Shown here in pieces: positions 43,209 through 53,641 of a stretch of DNA of 64,000 nucleotides. The first letter of the stretch is position 1; each line of letters begins with the position of its first letter. Both the position numbers and the translations under genes were made by a program. Source of the stretch: Alentia gelatinosa (lineage: Eukaryota; Annelida; Polychaeta; Phyllodocida; Polynoidae); assembly GCA_950022655.1 (NCBI GenBank), contig OX465582.1, forward strand, positions 87,855,801 through 87,919,800. Direction: 5' to 3'. Under the pieces are notes generated by a model. That model was not told the DNA's origin, did no database searches, and saw nothing but the letters and a program-made list of their open reading frames with translations.

Positions 43209-43619
43209 TATTCTCCACCTGATACAAAGTGTCCATAGAAAACACATAGGGAGTGTGTATCTACATACCCGGAGCATACAGATATATCCACCTAATACAA
43301 AGTGTCCATAGAAAACACATAGGGAGTTTGTATCTACATACCCGGAGCATACAGATATGTTATATGCTCTGGGCTGCAAAAGATTGTGTACATGGAAAAA
43401 TAGTACTTATGAAAAAATAGCGCGTACCTAAATGAACCAATATCGGTATTCCACTTGTCAGAAAAAGGTGGACAATAAGTGCAATATGTTGTATGCTCTT
43501 CGGAGTTACTCTGTGCTATATCCTTACATACACTCGGATATTACTACGGATTAACCCCTCGGATCATACAACCGCTATCTGAAACCAGTCAATATTGCGT
43601 ATCTATTACACACCTATAA
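43209..43619 (+). mobile_element. ATCCACCT hairpin element, second copy, left end duplicated
   Basis: ATCCACCTAATACAAAGTGT or its variant, AAAACACATAGGGAGT and TACCCGGAGCATACAG occur twice in tandem (43209 and 43289). The middle (GGTATTCCACTTGTC) and a hairpin ending GAAACCAGTCAATATTGCG follow. Homologous to 3180-3520. Confidence 0.65.
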
Positions 43620-43749
43620 ATACAGAATCTATATACTAAACTTATGGAGTTTTCGATAAGATATAAGCAAGAAGAGTCAGATGCCTGGATCAACCAGGCA
43701 GCATACATTGTTGGTCCAACAGGATATGCAGATGTTAGTTAAGTAAACC

Positions 43750-43812
43750 AAAGTAAGTCTAATTGAGTTTTTATTGAACAAATTGGACGTTAAACTACCC
43801 AAACAATCAAAT
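43750..43812 (+). repeat. SINE/LINE 3' tail fragment
   Basis: AAAGTAAGTCTAATTGAG, then GAACAAATTGGACGTTAAAC and TACCCAAACAATCAAA. The same tail occurs at 52.85 kb and, reversed, at 63.54 kb. Confidence 0.55.
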
Positions 43813-44361
43813 CTCATATTCAAGTCCCTCCAGTTCGATATACCGATACATGTATGTGCTAGACACCACCTACCCTTATGGTCACAATTCTAATACATGT
43901 ACCAGGAAGATTTGGTTACGAGTAATGTTGAAGCCATGAGGGGTTTCTAATCTTAGTTTCTATCTATTATGCCTTTTTAAAAGCAGTTTTTACTATCACA
44001 TAACATAATTGTTGTTGAACGCGATCCATTTAATTTATCTCTTGCTGTGATTCTATCATATTTGTGAGATATGACCATTGAGTAACCGTACTCCTGCACC
44101 TTTTCCACCCTCTTTCATGTATTTTGGACGTCATATATAAACCATAGTCTATTGGGTTTTTTCGGTATTTGTCTATGTCTGTCCTGTCCGTCTGTTCCGG
44201 CGTATAATGGAAGACCACCTACTACTGGTGAATTGTACTGTCGTTATAAATGTTACTGAATATAAAAAAACATTTAAAAAAAAAAGTCATCAGAGGACTC
44301 TGCTGAAATGTTTGACCCGACTTTTGAGCCTAGAATCATCTTCATACGATCTAGTTTATAT

Positions 44362-44790
44362 CAGGGTTCGTACAGAGCCTGGAAAACCTGGAAAAGCCTG
44401 GAATTATGCTTTTGGGTTTGGAAAAGCCTGGAATTCTCACAGAGAGCCTGGAAAAACCTGGAAGAGCCTGGAAAATTTAGTTTCAATGACTTGAATAAAA
44501 TAATTCCAAAAGTCCTTTATTTGACCATGTATAGCAAATTCATAAAAATATAAAATAGATTTGATTATTTGTATTCATGTTTAAAAGTGGCAAAACAAAT
44601 AATTTTGAAGATATCTATCCCAAACCTCTAGGTAGTAAAGAAGACAAAGAACATTTTAATTAAATTTGATGATGAATCAGACATGGGTTTTAAAAAAGTG
44701 ACCAGATGTGCCTGGGGAAAAAAGAATTGGAGCCTGGAAAAGCCTGGAAAAAGCCTGAAATTTTATCGGGCTGTCTATGTACGAACCCTG
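44362..44790. mobile_element. CAGGGTTCGTACA MITE, 429 bp
   Basis: Termini CAGGGTTCGTACAGAG and TGTCTATGTACGAACCCTG. Flanks TTATAT (44356-44361) and TTACAT (44791-44796) differ at one base, again a 6-bp target duplication. The interior shares the CCTGGAAAAGCCTGGAATT repeats. Confidence 0.8.
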
Positions 44791-45108
44791 TTACATACAT
44801 TGTACCATTTCGCACATGCGAGATTTGTATAAGGCAAGACATCATTTATTCTATATACTTTTTTCTTTAAAATTCAAAATCCGAGTTTTTCAGATACATC
44901 AAATAATACATGGTCATATCTGATAGTTACATCAGTATATCGAGAATCAAACGGTTTTGAGTAGCCAAAGGGCTCAAGAAATACAGAGGGTGAAATTGAT
45001 ACTGGAATGATAATAAACCATATAATCTCAATGTTCACATTAAAGATAGACCTCGATCCTCCTCTTGAACCCGTCCTTATCAGCAATAGGCTGTATGGTT
45101 GATGGTAA

Positions 45109-45376
45109 TTTACCTCACCCCTGGTATTTTTCCAACAACACCGATGAAAAATTTAGGAAAAATAACCAATGGGGGATTATGTCACACATGTTTGCCCATT
45201 AGTCAATGTGAATGGTGAGAAAAACTCAGAAACCTATTCAAGTTTACGGTCAGAGCTCGATCCCATCTCGTTTGAATCACTACGTAATTCATGCGGCTTC
45301 ACCTTGTGAATTACTACAATATTCAAACTCAATGGGATACGAGCTGTAACCCTAAACTTTCATAGGTTTCCTCTAT
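45109..45376 (-). mobile_element. Modular hairpin element, copy L
   Basis: Reverse order: TTACCTCACCCCTGGTATTT, a decayed body, then a hairpin with AAACCTATTCAAGTTTACGG, loop CGGCTTCACCTTGTGAATTA and the returning arm ending GGTTTCCTCTATAG. Same stem type as H. Confidence 0.7.
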
Positions 45377-45462
45377 AGTATCCCATATTTTCACCCCCTA
45401 TAATACGGAGAATTCAAAACAGTGGTACTTCTAGTCTGTTTTACCTTTAACCCTTTCAGGGC

Positions 45463-45557
45463 GGATAATGCCCTGAGGCATTCCCCAGCATAGACCGGTT
45501 AATGCTTTGAGGCATTCCCCCACGGAAACCGGATAATGCCTTGAGGCATTATTTGTA
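45463..45557 (+). repeat. Three copies of GGATAATGCCYTGAGGCATT
   Basis: Copies begin near 45462, 45499 and 45532 with small changes; each contains the palindrome TGCCTTGAGGCA or close. They lie just inside the left end of the TTAA-flanked element. Confidence 0.75.
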
Positions 45558-46079
45558 AAATTTAGTAATATTTACCACTCATTGTTTTATGAAGAAATAA
45601 TTGATCAATAAATCTGAAACTTTCAGAGAATATACCTATGATATAGTATTAATACTGTTAAATAATATAAATAAGAATGATGTGTCATATCACATGATCA
45701 AATAATGGAATATGGGTTTAGACAAAAATTGGCTCGTGCCCTGGAGTTATACCAATCTAAAGCACCCGCCCCAACCAATAGGGCTCTGCCACAGACTCCC
45801 GTCTTTAAAGGGTTATGGGTGGAAATATTTTAACAATCAACTTGAAATGTGCACAGAATGTAGGTGTAACATCATATTAGCGAATTCTAAATAATAAAAA
45901 TAAAAATATTAAAGATAACAAATTATATCACGTGATAAACCTTCGAATTCTGAGTTCAGAGGACAAGCCCCCGTCCCCTAGAACTGTACATGTCACTAGT
46001 GGCCGTCCCCAAGTGTGTAGTTCTCCCATAGGCGGCCGTCCTTAAAGACAAATGCTGGTAGTTGGGTGATTTCTAAATT

Positions 46080-46440
46080 ATATTGATTTTTACAAATAAC
46101 TCAGGATAATATAAGTTCCATATATCAGAAAATAAAAAATGCAAAAAAAATGGCATGTCACCATGCTAACTTCTATGGGAGGGCCACCTGAAAATGTAAG
46201 TGCTTAACCATTGGTGTCTATGGGAAAATGCAATATTCTGACTTTGTTGCTAAATGACACTGATGTTCTATTGCTATCTTCAAATAATTCTGGATTATGA
46301 TAGTTGGGAACATGTACAAATGAGAAATGCTAAAAAAAATACTATGTCACCATGCTAATTTCTATGGGAAGGCCATCTGGAGAAGCTAGTTGCTTAAGTA
46401 TTGGTTTTATGGGAAACTGCAATATTTTCATGAAATCAGA
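46080..46440 (+). repeat. Tandem duplication, about 189-bp unit, two copies
   Basis: GTCACCATGCTAA is at 46157 and 46346. Surrounding blocks (CTTCTATGGGAGGGCC, GTGCTTAA, TATGGGAAAATGCAATATT) repeat at the same offset with about 80% similarity by eye. Confidence 0.75.
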
Positions 46441-47261
46441 TGGCAGCACCAGTATTAAACCAGGGGGCAGTGCCTATCCGCATTTGTCTTTAAAGGGTTA
46501 AAATATCAAAGCAGAGTTGGTACCGATTACGCTGCGATCCGCCCTGCTTCTAAAATGATAAGATAAACCATCGCCTCGCGCAAAAAAACTAATCCGTCAA
46601 CCCAAGAATTACATCAGTCGCTTATAATTTGTGGGTGTTTCAGCCGGCCTCGACTAATAAGTAGACATAAGACCAGTGATGCTGACTTGTATGTGATTAT
46701 TTATCCAAGCAACACACTGCAATTCTCCGGATATGTATCCCTATGTGTAGGCGAAGAGAACTTCCTCTCTATGTAATTTTACATCTTTAATTATTGCCCA
46801 TTTAAGGTTATTAGTATAGGAATTTCTCAGGTGCTTATTGTGGGAGGGTACTGTGAGCTGGAGTGTACGACGGTAGTGTCAAGGCTGCAGATGTGTTTGC
46901 CCAGATGTATTGGCTCTACTAAGCTTGTGCTATTTAAAGTGTGTCAGATGACTATATTGCATCCAGGAGTTTCTGGTGGAAGATATTATAACGATATCTG
47001 TTGAAGCATTTATTCAATGTTACCATAGACAATGAATACAAATAGACGAGTGTAACATAATTTTATTAAGATAAGGGAATAATTGTCACCATTATTATTG
47101 CCAACATTTTCACAAAAACTTAAAGGTCTGAAAGACTTGTCAGATTTTATTTCCCAATATTTACACTACTTTAAATCATACGGCTTGTCTTAAGAATAAT
47201 CATTCTAAACATAAAGAGTGCGTCCTAGATGAATATGTATAGGCACTATAAAATACTAAAG

Positions 47262-47558
47262 AAGAAACCAACAAGTTTTGGTCACACATTGTTCTCCCGA
47301 GTTTGACATGGAGCAATATGAATGAGGCAAAGTCGAATTGATATTGCGTAGCTTTCAAACAAGTTGGAGAATCACGACTTGGACCAAAACGAGTCGCTTT
47401 CTGTATTTACCTTACCTCTGTACACACTAAACGAACGGATGACACGTTGGATATATGACATCATAGACCATGGAGAACGGACTGTAATACTTGGAGGGTA
47501 TGGAGAACGAGTTACCAATGATAAGCCTATGGGATAAAAATACCAGGTGTGAGATAAA
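47262..47558 (+). mobile_element. Modular hairpin element, copy N
   Basis: Hairpin with AAGTTTTGGTCACACATTG and GTTCTCCCGAGTTTGAC against GTTGGAGAATCACGACTTGG and CCAAAAC; loop GAATGAGGCAAAGTCGAATT. Body from TTTACCTTACCTCTGT to CCAGGTGTGAGATAAA after GATAAGCCTATGGG. Unique stem. Confidence 0.7.
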
Positions 47559-47592
47559 TGGACAAGACTCACAGTAATTATATAGAATGTCC

Positions 47593-47870
47593 TGACGATG
47601 CTGTACAAGTCACAGAACAAGATGCTAATTTACGGTTTGTACGGACCGAGGCGTTTTTGCCGAGTTCCGTACAAATGGTAAATTATCATCGAGTTCTGTG
47701 ACTTGTACAAGCATAGTTGGACGTTATATATTTACTATAAAATTTCAATAAATGTGTATGGGTAGGTAGTCTGTATTTTGGTGTACGGACCACTGGTCCG
47801 TACAGTATTTTTACGTCATATGCCAAAACGGTGCATATTTACAGTATATGTGGCATGGGTATATAGTAAT
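47593..47870 (-). mobile_element. TACGCACCG hairpin element, reverse copy
   Basis: Long hairpin with TGTACAAGTCACAGAAC and AATTTACGGTTTGTACGG around loop CCGAGGCGTTTTTGCCGAG. Then GTTGGACGTTATATATTTAC, a second palindrome GTACGGACCACTGGTCCGTA, and CGGTGCATATTTACAGTATA at the end. It is the intact counterpart of the target element into which the DIRS inserted. Confidence 0.7.
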
Positions 47871-48007
47871 TGTGAAGAAAACAACCAAGGCTTGTAATCC
47901 ATGACCTCCGGCCTGTGACCTCTGTGTCGTTATATTTTCTACTCGGGAACTTGTGTATTTCTCAATGTCTCAGCATGTTAGGTGATCTTTATCTGTTAAA
48001 ATTCATA

Positions 48008-48332
48008 TTACTATATACCTATAGACGAATGTCTCACTTTTATTGACCAATAGTACAAATTCCGTTTGTCACTGACTAACGAAAGAATATCCATACGTCC
48101 CTCTGTACCACGTGACCACTCATTCTACTATTTAGTGAATTGTAGAATGGCATTTTTAATGATTTCTAGGTATGTAATAATAAAGAGACACAGTTAGTGT
48201 GACTGAATTCCATCTGTTCCTCGATATTTTGGTCAGAAATACTCACCTCGTTCTTTGAACTCGGTGAGTATTTCGGATCAAAATATCTCTGAACAGACTA
48301 TTCAGTCACACTAACTATGTCTCTATATATTC
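48008..48332 (+). mobile_element. GAGACA hairpin element (family P), copy 2
   Basis: CCTATAGACGAATGTCTCAC at the left, GTACCACGTGACCACTCATT inside. Then a strong hairpin: GAGACACAGTTAGTGTGACT against AGTCACACTAACTATGTCTC with loop TCACCTCGTTCTTTGAACTC. Confidence 0.75.
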
Positions 48333-48389
48333 CTTCCTCTTTAGAAAACCAAAGGCAGTCTAGTGTATTTCATCATCTGCTCTTTTAAA

Positions 48390-48640
48390 CAGAGATAGCA
48401 GTTTTCCTCTTTTCCGAGGAAATCTTTGTTTTCATTTTCAGTTTATAAAATCCTTTTTTCTCATGTAATACAAAAATAGTATAAATTGGGCCTCATTCAC
48501 ACCAATAAACGGTGGTTCAGGCCTTCCCACACACCCTAGCCCCATTCCATGGCCAATAAGAATGTGTTTTCCATGTTTTCTCAGTCTCTCTGATGCAGTA
48601 AATTACACATGAAAATATTTCCTCTTTTTTTCATTACCAG
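48390..48640. mobile_element. CAGRGATGTCAGTT MITE (hAT-like), copy 4, right end decayed
   Basis: CAGAGATAGCAGTTTTCCTC on the left and the family interior (GGAAATCTTTGTTTTCATTT, CAATAAGAATGTGTTTTCC, ATGAAAATATTTCCTC). The right end diverges after TTTTTTTCATTACC. Confidence 0.6.
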
Positions 48641-49529
48641 GTACCTCAACTCGTCATTGTTTGTTAACACATTGGATTCATTCGTATACACAAAGTTTTT
48701 AGAATCCTCTATATGGCAGCAAAGAACTTAGTGTATAGCTGTATCAACATACCAATGGAACAAAATCCGATAGTCTAGTGCATTCTTCATATTCAGACGT
48801 ATCGGGTGGATCACGGATCTACCAAATCAAAGGATGTTGATCGATCTAACAAGGGGAATATAGAATCAATATGTGTATATGTCGCTCTGTTTGTAGCTGC
48901 ATCGGATTATGCAAGGTAAAACCTTTTAGCCATATAGGACACATATCAATACAGGTGTTTCCGTTCAGCGCCGCCTAACGGCCCACTGTCTAGTTACACG
49001 GCCGCTCGGACAAACACCGTGATTCCAGCGGTATTCATATAGAGACACACAGCAATCACACCTAGAGTGTGAATGGTGGGTGTGATTGCAGGAGTGTTGC
49101 TTTTTGACAGATTAAATTGTTGGAACAAACTAAGGTATTGTATCAACGAGTCATGGCTGTCTAAACTCTATAGTTGATAATTATCTTGGTTTTAAATAGG
49201 AAAGAAGATAAGCATATAACATCAAGGTCTGCCAATGCAATAGTGTGTATGCAGTTTCAGTGTCCCTGTGTTATCTAAGGTATATCTCAAGTATCATTGA
49301 GGTGATATGCATGTATGACATACCAAATTGGAGTTGAAATATCATAGAATACGATGTAATCACTGTTATTTCTCTGAAAATAATGTCCACTGGTATTATG
49401 AGCGTATTACACTAATACACTCTGTGAATCAATGCTAAACTATATGTTGCCAGGTGAATGTTTGGCTTCAGCCTTGGCGTAACTAAGCAGATAAGGTGCG
49501 ACACCGGCCTAAGGAATAAGGCCTATTGT

Positions 49530-49751
49530 CAGGGTTCGTACAGAGCCTGGAAAAGCCTGGAATTATGCTTTTGGGTTTTCCAGGCTTAGAAAAGCCTGGA
49601 ATTCTCACAGAGAGCCTGGAAAAAACCTGGAAGAGCCTGGAAAATTTAGTTTTGAATAACAACTTTTTTTTCTATGAAATTCTGGTCATTATCAGCTCTC
49701 CGTAACTATGGTACCTTACTGCCTATGAAATTTCAGTGACTAGGATTAAAT

Positions 49752-49782
<31 letters not shown>
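49530..49782 (+). mobile_element. CAGGGTTCGTACA MITE, right-truncated, with poly-C run
   Basis: CAGGGTTCGTACAGAGCC start and the CCTGGAAAAACCTGGAAGAG interior. It stops after GATTAAATAGT at a run of about 27 C (49756-49782), so the right end is lost. Confidence 0.7.
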
Positions 49783-49783
<1 letters not shown>

Positions 49784-49876
49784 GCGAGATTCTAAACCAA
49801 ACACCAGGTGGCGGTCCAGTTATCAATGGATTTGAATAAAGCTTTTTTGCTGGGGGCTGGGAGCAATACATATTTA

Positions 49877-50548
49877 TGTGGTGGTCGCCGCCTGTCTAGC
49901 AAGTTGGCTGACCCCAATCCGGAACGCTAGTTCCAGGCAGGATCCCACCCTACGCGCTCTACGTAGGTTGGTTCGGTTTTCGCTTAGTTTGCACAGACCT
50001 AGTCACACATAACACAACACTCGTCTTTTAATAAACAGGAATGTTTATTAATCACTACTTCCCGGAAAGATCTGGAAGATCTTTCCCACAAGTACAGTAC
50101 CCTAGCACATGGGTGCTAGGTAACGCTGGAGATGCTAATCTGAAAGACTCGCCTAACCACCAGGAAGGTTACGAGAACCCACCTGCAAAGTGAGGGTCCA
50201 AGGATCTGTTCCGTAGAAGAGACGCGCGAGGACAGCCTGTCGACCTGTGAACGCTGAATATATATACCCAGCGTTACGTAATCCCAGCCTCCGCCGCGCC
50301 ACTCTTGTGTGCGGCGTTGCCCGGAATCACTACACAGTAAGGATCGGCACGTCGCCCCACCTTCTGTAGAACACACAAACACTGCTGGATTCCCACCCCA
50401 CTATATATACCCAGCGTTACGTAATCCCGGCCTCCGCCGCGCCACTCTCGTCTGCGGCATTGCCCGGAATCACTACACAGTAAGGATCGGCACGTCGCGC
50501 CACCTTCCGTAGAACACACAAACACTGCTGGATTCCCACCCCACTACA
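49877..50548 (-). repeat. Gypsy 3' LTR, about 672 bp, with duplicated U3
   Basis: On the minus strand it starts TGTAGTGGGGTGGGAATCCA (from 50548) and ends ACCACCACA at 49877. A 143-bp unit is present twice (offset 50267 to 50410). Each unit contains a TATATATA box, CGTAACGCTGGG, and the GCAGTGTTTGTGTGTTC block, so the core promoter is doubled. AATAAA is at about 50044. The polypurine tract ACTGGGAGGGGTAA abuts the LTR start. Confidence 0.8.
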
Positions 50549-51423
50549 TTACCCCTCCCAGTTTTTACTAAGGGTGGGACCTAGGCAGCCATTTTGCCGC
50601 TAGGGGATAACCCGTTTAAAAATTACAGCACAAATCCAGCAGTTCTTGGTCTACTCTCTATCTTCCTGGTGTTCACAAGAATTCACTGATACCGGTGTAT
50701 AAGTGAAAGCTGGAATTGTAAGATGGAGAAAATAGGTAAAGTTATGGAAGATACGACATTTAGGAAAGAAGAAAACGACGTATGTTGAAGAGAAAGGACT
50801 AGCCTCGCTAGCACCTTGAAAAAATATGATATTCACCCATCTTGTGCCGGGGAGCGGGTTCATGAGCATTGGGCAAAACAGGGCAAAACAGGGCCTTATA
50901 TACTCCTAGTTGACCCAGAATCGCTTTCGCGAACCAATCAACCATGTCGAGACTGGCTCATCTTGAGCGTCTCAACACCGCATGCGTGAAGAAACCAAGG
51001 GTCAGCGTTATGCTTGACTTAATTCGCTCACACATCTCAATCGCCCAGCACAGGTTCCGAAACCCGGGGAAGCCCTTTTTTAGCTCCACCCCGAGTTCTC
51101 CACCATGTGGGGGTTTCTTATTGCCGTCTTGTATCACATAGATAGTGTGGGAGGCTGTGTACAATTTCTTATGAACGGATCAGACCTTGACAGAGCTTTC
51201 GGCAATTCTGCAGCCTCTAGAGGGTCCTCGATGGGGTCCCTTAGAGCAACGTCTGGGCTGCGGCACTCAACGACTGATTATAAGGTAATTTTTTTATCAA
51301 CATTCACGTATAATTGACATGCCACTGACTCTCAATGATCTACACTCCGCACCATTGCTCTTCGTTGTGTGTTCGATAACCCCGGCACCACTACTCTTTG
51401 TAGTTTACCACAACCTTCGATTT

Positions 51424-52860
51424 TTACCGAGAGCTGCGGCGGGGTTTTGAGTCTAATTTAGACTCCATTCTACATCTCGAACCATGTTTATTATACACAG
51501 CTCGATTTGTAGCATTTTCGGACTTATCCATATCAGGCTTTTCATCTACCCACACCTTCCTTTTAAGGTTAGCGTTAGTAGGAACAACCTTCCGCTGACG
51601 TCCCGGTTTCCGTCGTGTTGACAGGCACCCACTCGGAACCCCGGTAACCTTTGACCGGGACTTCCCCATCGGGGTCTGCCCCCAGTGTGTTGACTGGGGT
51701 TTGACACCCGGTTTCCCGGCTCTTTGAACCCGTGACCTCCCTGGTACCCCAGTCGGGCCCGCGGCCAGTGACACATCCCGCGTAGTAGCAGGGTGTGAAA
51801 CTTCAAAGCCGGAACGTTCGCGCTTCCCCTCCCATTGTCGTAAACGAGCTACATGGGATTTGTAGTGCCTTCGTGACCATTCATCCTCTATCACCACTGT
51901 CATTTCTGACAATACCTGAACAATTCTGAATGGTCCATCCCAGTTAGGAGCGAGTTTAACATTTACCAACGGAGTGTGGTACCGTACAACCCGGTCTCCT
52001 ACTCGGAACATGCGTGGCTTGAGATTGACATCATGGCCAGCCTTTTGCCAACCGGCAGCTTTTGTCAGGTTCCGTCTCACGAGGTAGTATCCCTCGATAA
52101 AACGTTCCCTGAGCTTTTCGACAAAACCTATGGGACAGGGATCATCCGTAGACATTCCTGGAACCCCATAGACTATGTCTGCGGGCATTACTATTTCCTC
52201 GCCAAAGACGAGCAAATTAGGTGAACACCCCGTACTCGAATGAATAGTTCCATTATAAGCGTGCACTATAAACGGCGCCAATTCATCCCAGTTCTTCCGG
52301 ATTTCATCGACCAGAGTTCGAAGACACTGAATCAATGTTCGGTTGAACCTTTCCACCATACCATCTGATTGGGGACGATATGGATTTGTATGTGTCTTTT
52401 TAATCTCCAGTATCCTACACATCTCTTTCCAGATTTGAGATTCAAATTCCCGTCCCTGGTCAGAATGTAGCACACTCGGAGTTCCAAAAGGCAACATCCA
52501 ATTCTTCACTAAAGCTTCTGCACATGTGGCAGCTTTGTGATTTTTCATGGGATAGATCTGCACATATTTTATGTAATAATCCATCACCACCATCATACAG
52601 GTGTTCCCTTCCTTAGACTCGTCAATACCAGATATGATATCTAGAGCGATTCTGGCAAACCTGTTGTAGCGGCATCTTTCCGAGCCCTACCCCGGGTTTG
52701 ACTTTGCTACAGACGGAACAGCCAGATATCCATCTTCGGATATCTGCACCCATTCCAGGCCAGTAGTAAGGATGCCTTATTCGGGCAACCGTCCGTTTCC
52801 GTCCTAGATGAGCTGCACTCCTATGTTCATGACATAGAGTTTTATCTAATTGAACAAATT
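51424..52860 (-). pseudogene. Gypsy integrase region with one frameshift
   Basis: Minus strand. The zinc-binding HHCC part reads HEHRSAAHLGRKRTVARIRH with GCSVCSKV, about 52845-52690. A frameshift follows near 52670-52685. The core then runs from ARIALDIISGIDES through VVMDYYIKYV (first Asp), SDQGREFES (second Asp) and PYRPQSDGMVERFNRTLIQC (Glu), so D,D-35-E is complete. GPFRIVQVLSEMTVVIEDEW is the GPF module, followed by a basic tail ending SRRSSR. No chromodomain. About 870 bp of non-coding sequence separates it from the LTR. Confidence 0.85.
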
Positions 52861-52889
52861 GGACGTTAAACTACCCAAACAAACAAACA
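52843..52889 (+). repeat. SINE/LINE tail fragment inside the gypsy element
   Basis: GAACAAATTGGACGTTAAAC then TACCCAAACAAACAAAC, in a gypsy coding region where it does not belong. GACATAG lies on either side (about 52830 and 52899), a possible target duplication. Confidence 0.5.
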
Positions 52890-52987
52890 TTAGCCCGGAC
52901 ATAGCTCTTGAGGGACCACTAATTGCAGAGCACGTTTAAGTGGTTGCAACATAGTTCTCCATCGATATAATACTCCATCCCGGACTT

Positions 52988-53614
52988 CTAGTTCTTTCCA
53001 CTGACCACACAGATTCCGAAATTCTCGGTTTTCAGGCGAGATCTCGGGTCCTGTAGGTCTATGGAGCCCATTCGCTTTATTAACCGGAACAGATCTGGGT
53101 CAGCCTGTTGACTTTCCTTAATCTGTTCCAGAGTCCACTGATAGTTCTGGGGCGTTTTCACTTTTTGGGAGCGTATGGCAGCTATCACAGCTCTATGCTC
53201 TCCACAATCCCGGCAATCTGGACGTCCACATTTCCGCACTGGTCTCCTTGAGAGACAATCCGCATTGATGTGAGACTTTCCAGCCCGGTGCTCAATCTGA
53301 CAATTAGTCAATCCGAACTCGGAAATAGCTGCCAGCCATCTTCCAATCATTCCCTCGGCATCTTTAAAATTGAAGAGCCATTTGAGAGAAGAATGGTCGG
53401 TGCGTAAGATAAAATCTCCACCCACTAGGAAGTGTCGATATTTCCTTACATACACCACAACAGCTAAGAGTTCCCTCTTAGTGGTACAGTAGTTCCGCTG
53501 ACTTTTGCTTAGGCTATTGCTGGCAAAAGCTATTGGAACCTCCACACCATCCTGTATCTGAGACAACGCCTCTCCGATACTCTCATTACTAGCGTCATTA
53601 CTTCTCTCAAACAC
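52988..53614 (-). pseudogene. Gypsy RNase H, N-terminally truncated
   Basis: 208 codons: SNDASNESIGEALSQIQDG, FASNSLSKSQRNYCTTKREL, FILRTDHSSLKWLFNFKD and IEHRAGKSHINADCLSRRP. These are the catalytic Asp, Glu, Asp and late Asp blocks of the Ty3/gypsy RNase H, followed by the connecting CGRPDCRDCGEHR region. The frame begins inside RNase H because the preceding LTR remnant is joined directly to it. All of gag, protease and RT is missing. Confidence 0.85.
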
Positions 53615-53641
53615 TGCTGGATTCCCACCCCACTACATTTA

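Larger units (their letters stand above)
45451..46497. mobile_element. TTAA-flanked element (piggyBac-like), about 1.05 kb
   Basis: TTAA at 45447-45450 and 46498-46501 encloses CCCTTTCAGGGCGGATAATG at the left and TATCCGCATTTG...TTTAAAGGG at the right. TTAA targets with CCCT/AGGG ends fit piggyBac. An internal GTCTTTAAAGGG at 45801-45812 suggests a composite or internal duplication. No transposase frame. Confidence 0.55.
49877..53637 (-). mobile_element. Ty3/gypsy retrotransposon with internal deletion and 4-bp target duplication
   Basis: TTTA flanks both ends (49873-49876 and 53638-53641). The 5' end on the minus strand keeps only the first 29 bp of the LTR (53609-53637, GTGGGGTGGGAATCCAGCAG) and jumps directly into RNase H. 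Because the target duplication is intact, the deletion occurred after, or during, insertion of this copy. Order on the minus strand: LTR stub, RNase H, integrase, polypurine tract, full LTR. Confidence 0.85.

Noticed and set aside
50116..50525. Two nearly identical proteins starting MFVCSTEGGA
   Set aside because: They are the two copies of the 143-bp tandem repeat in the gypsy LTR, not genes.
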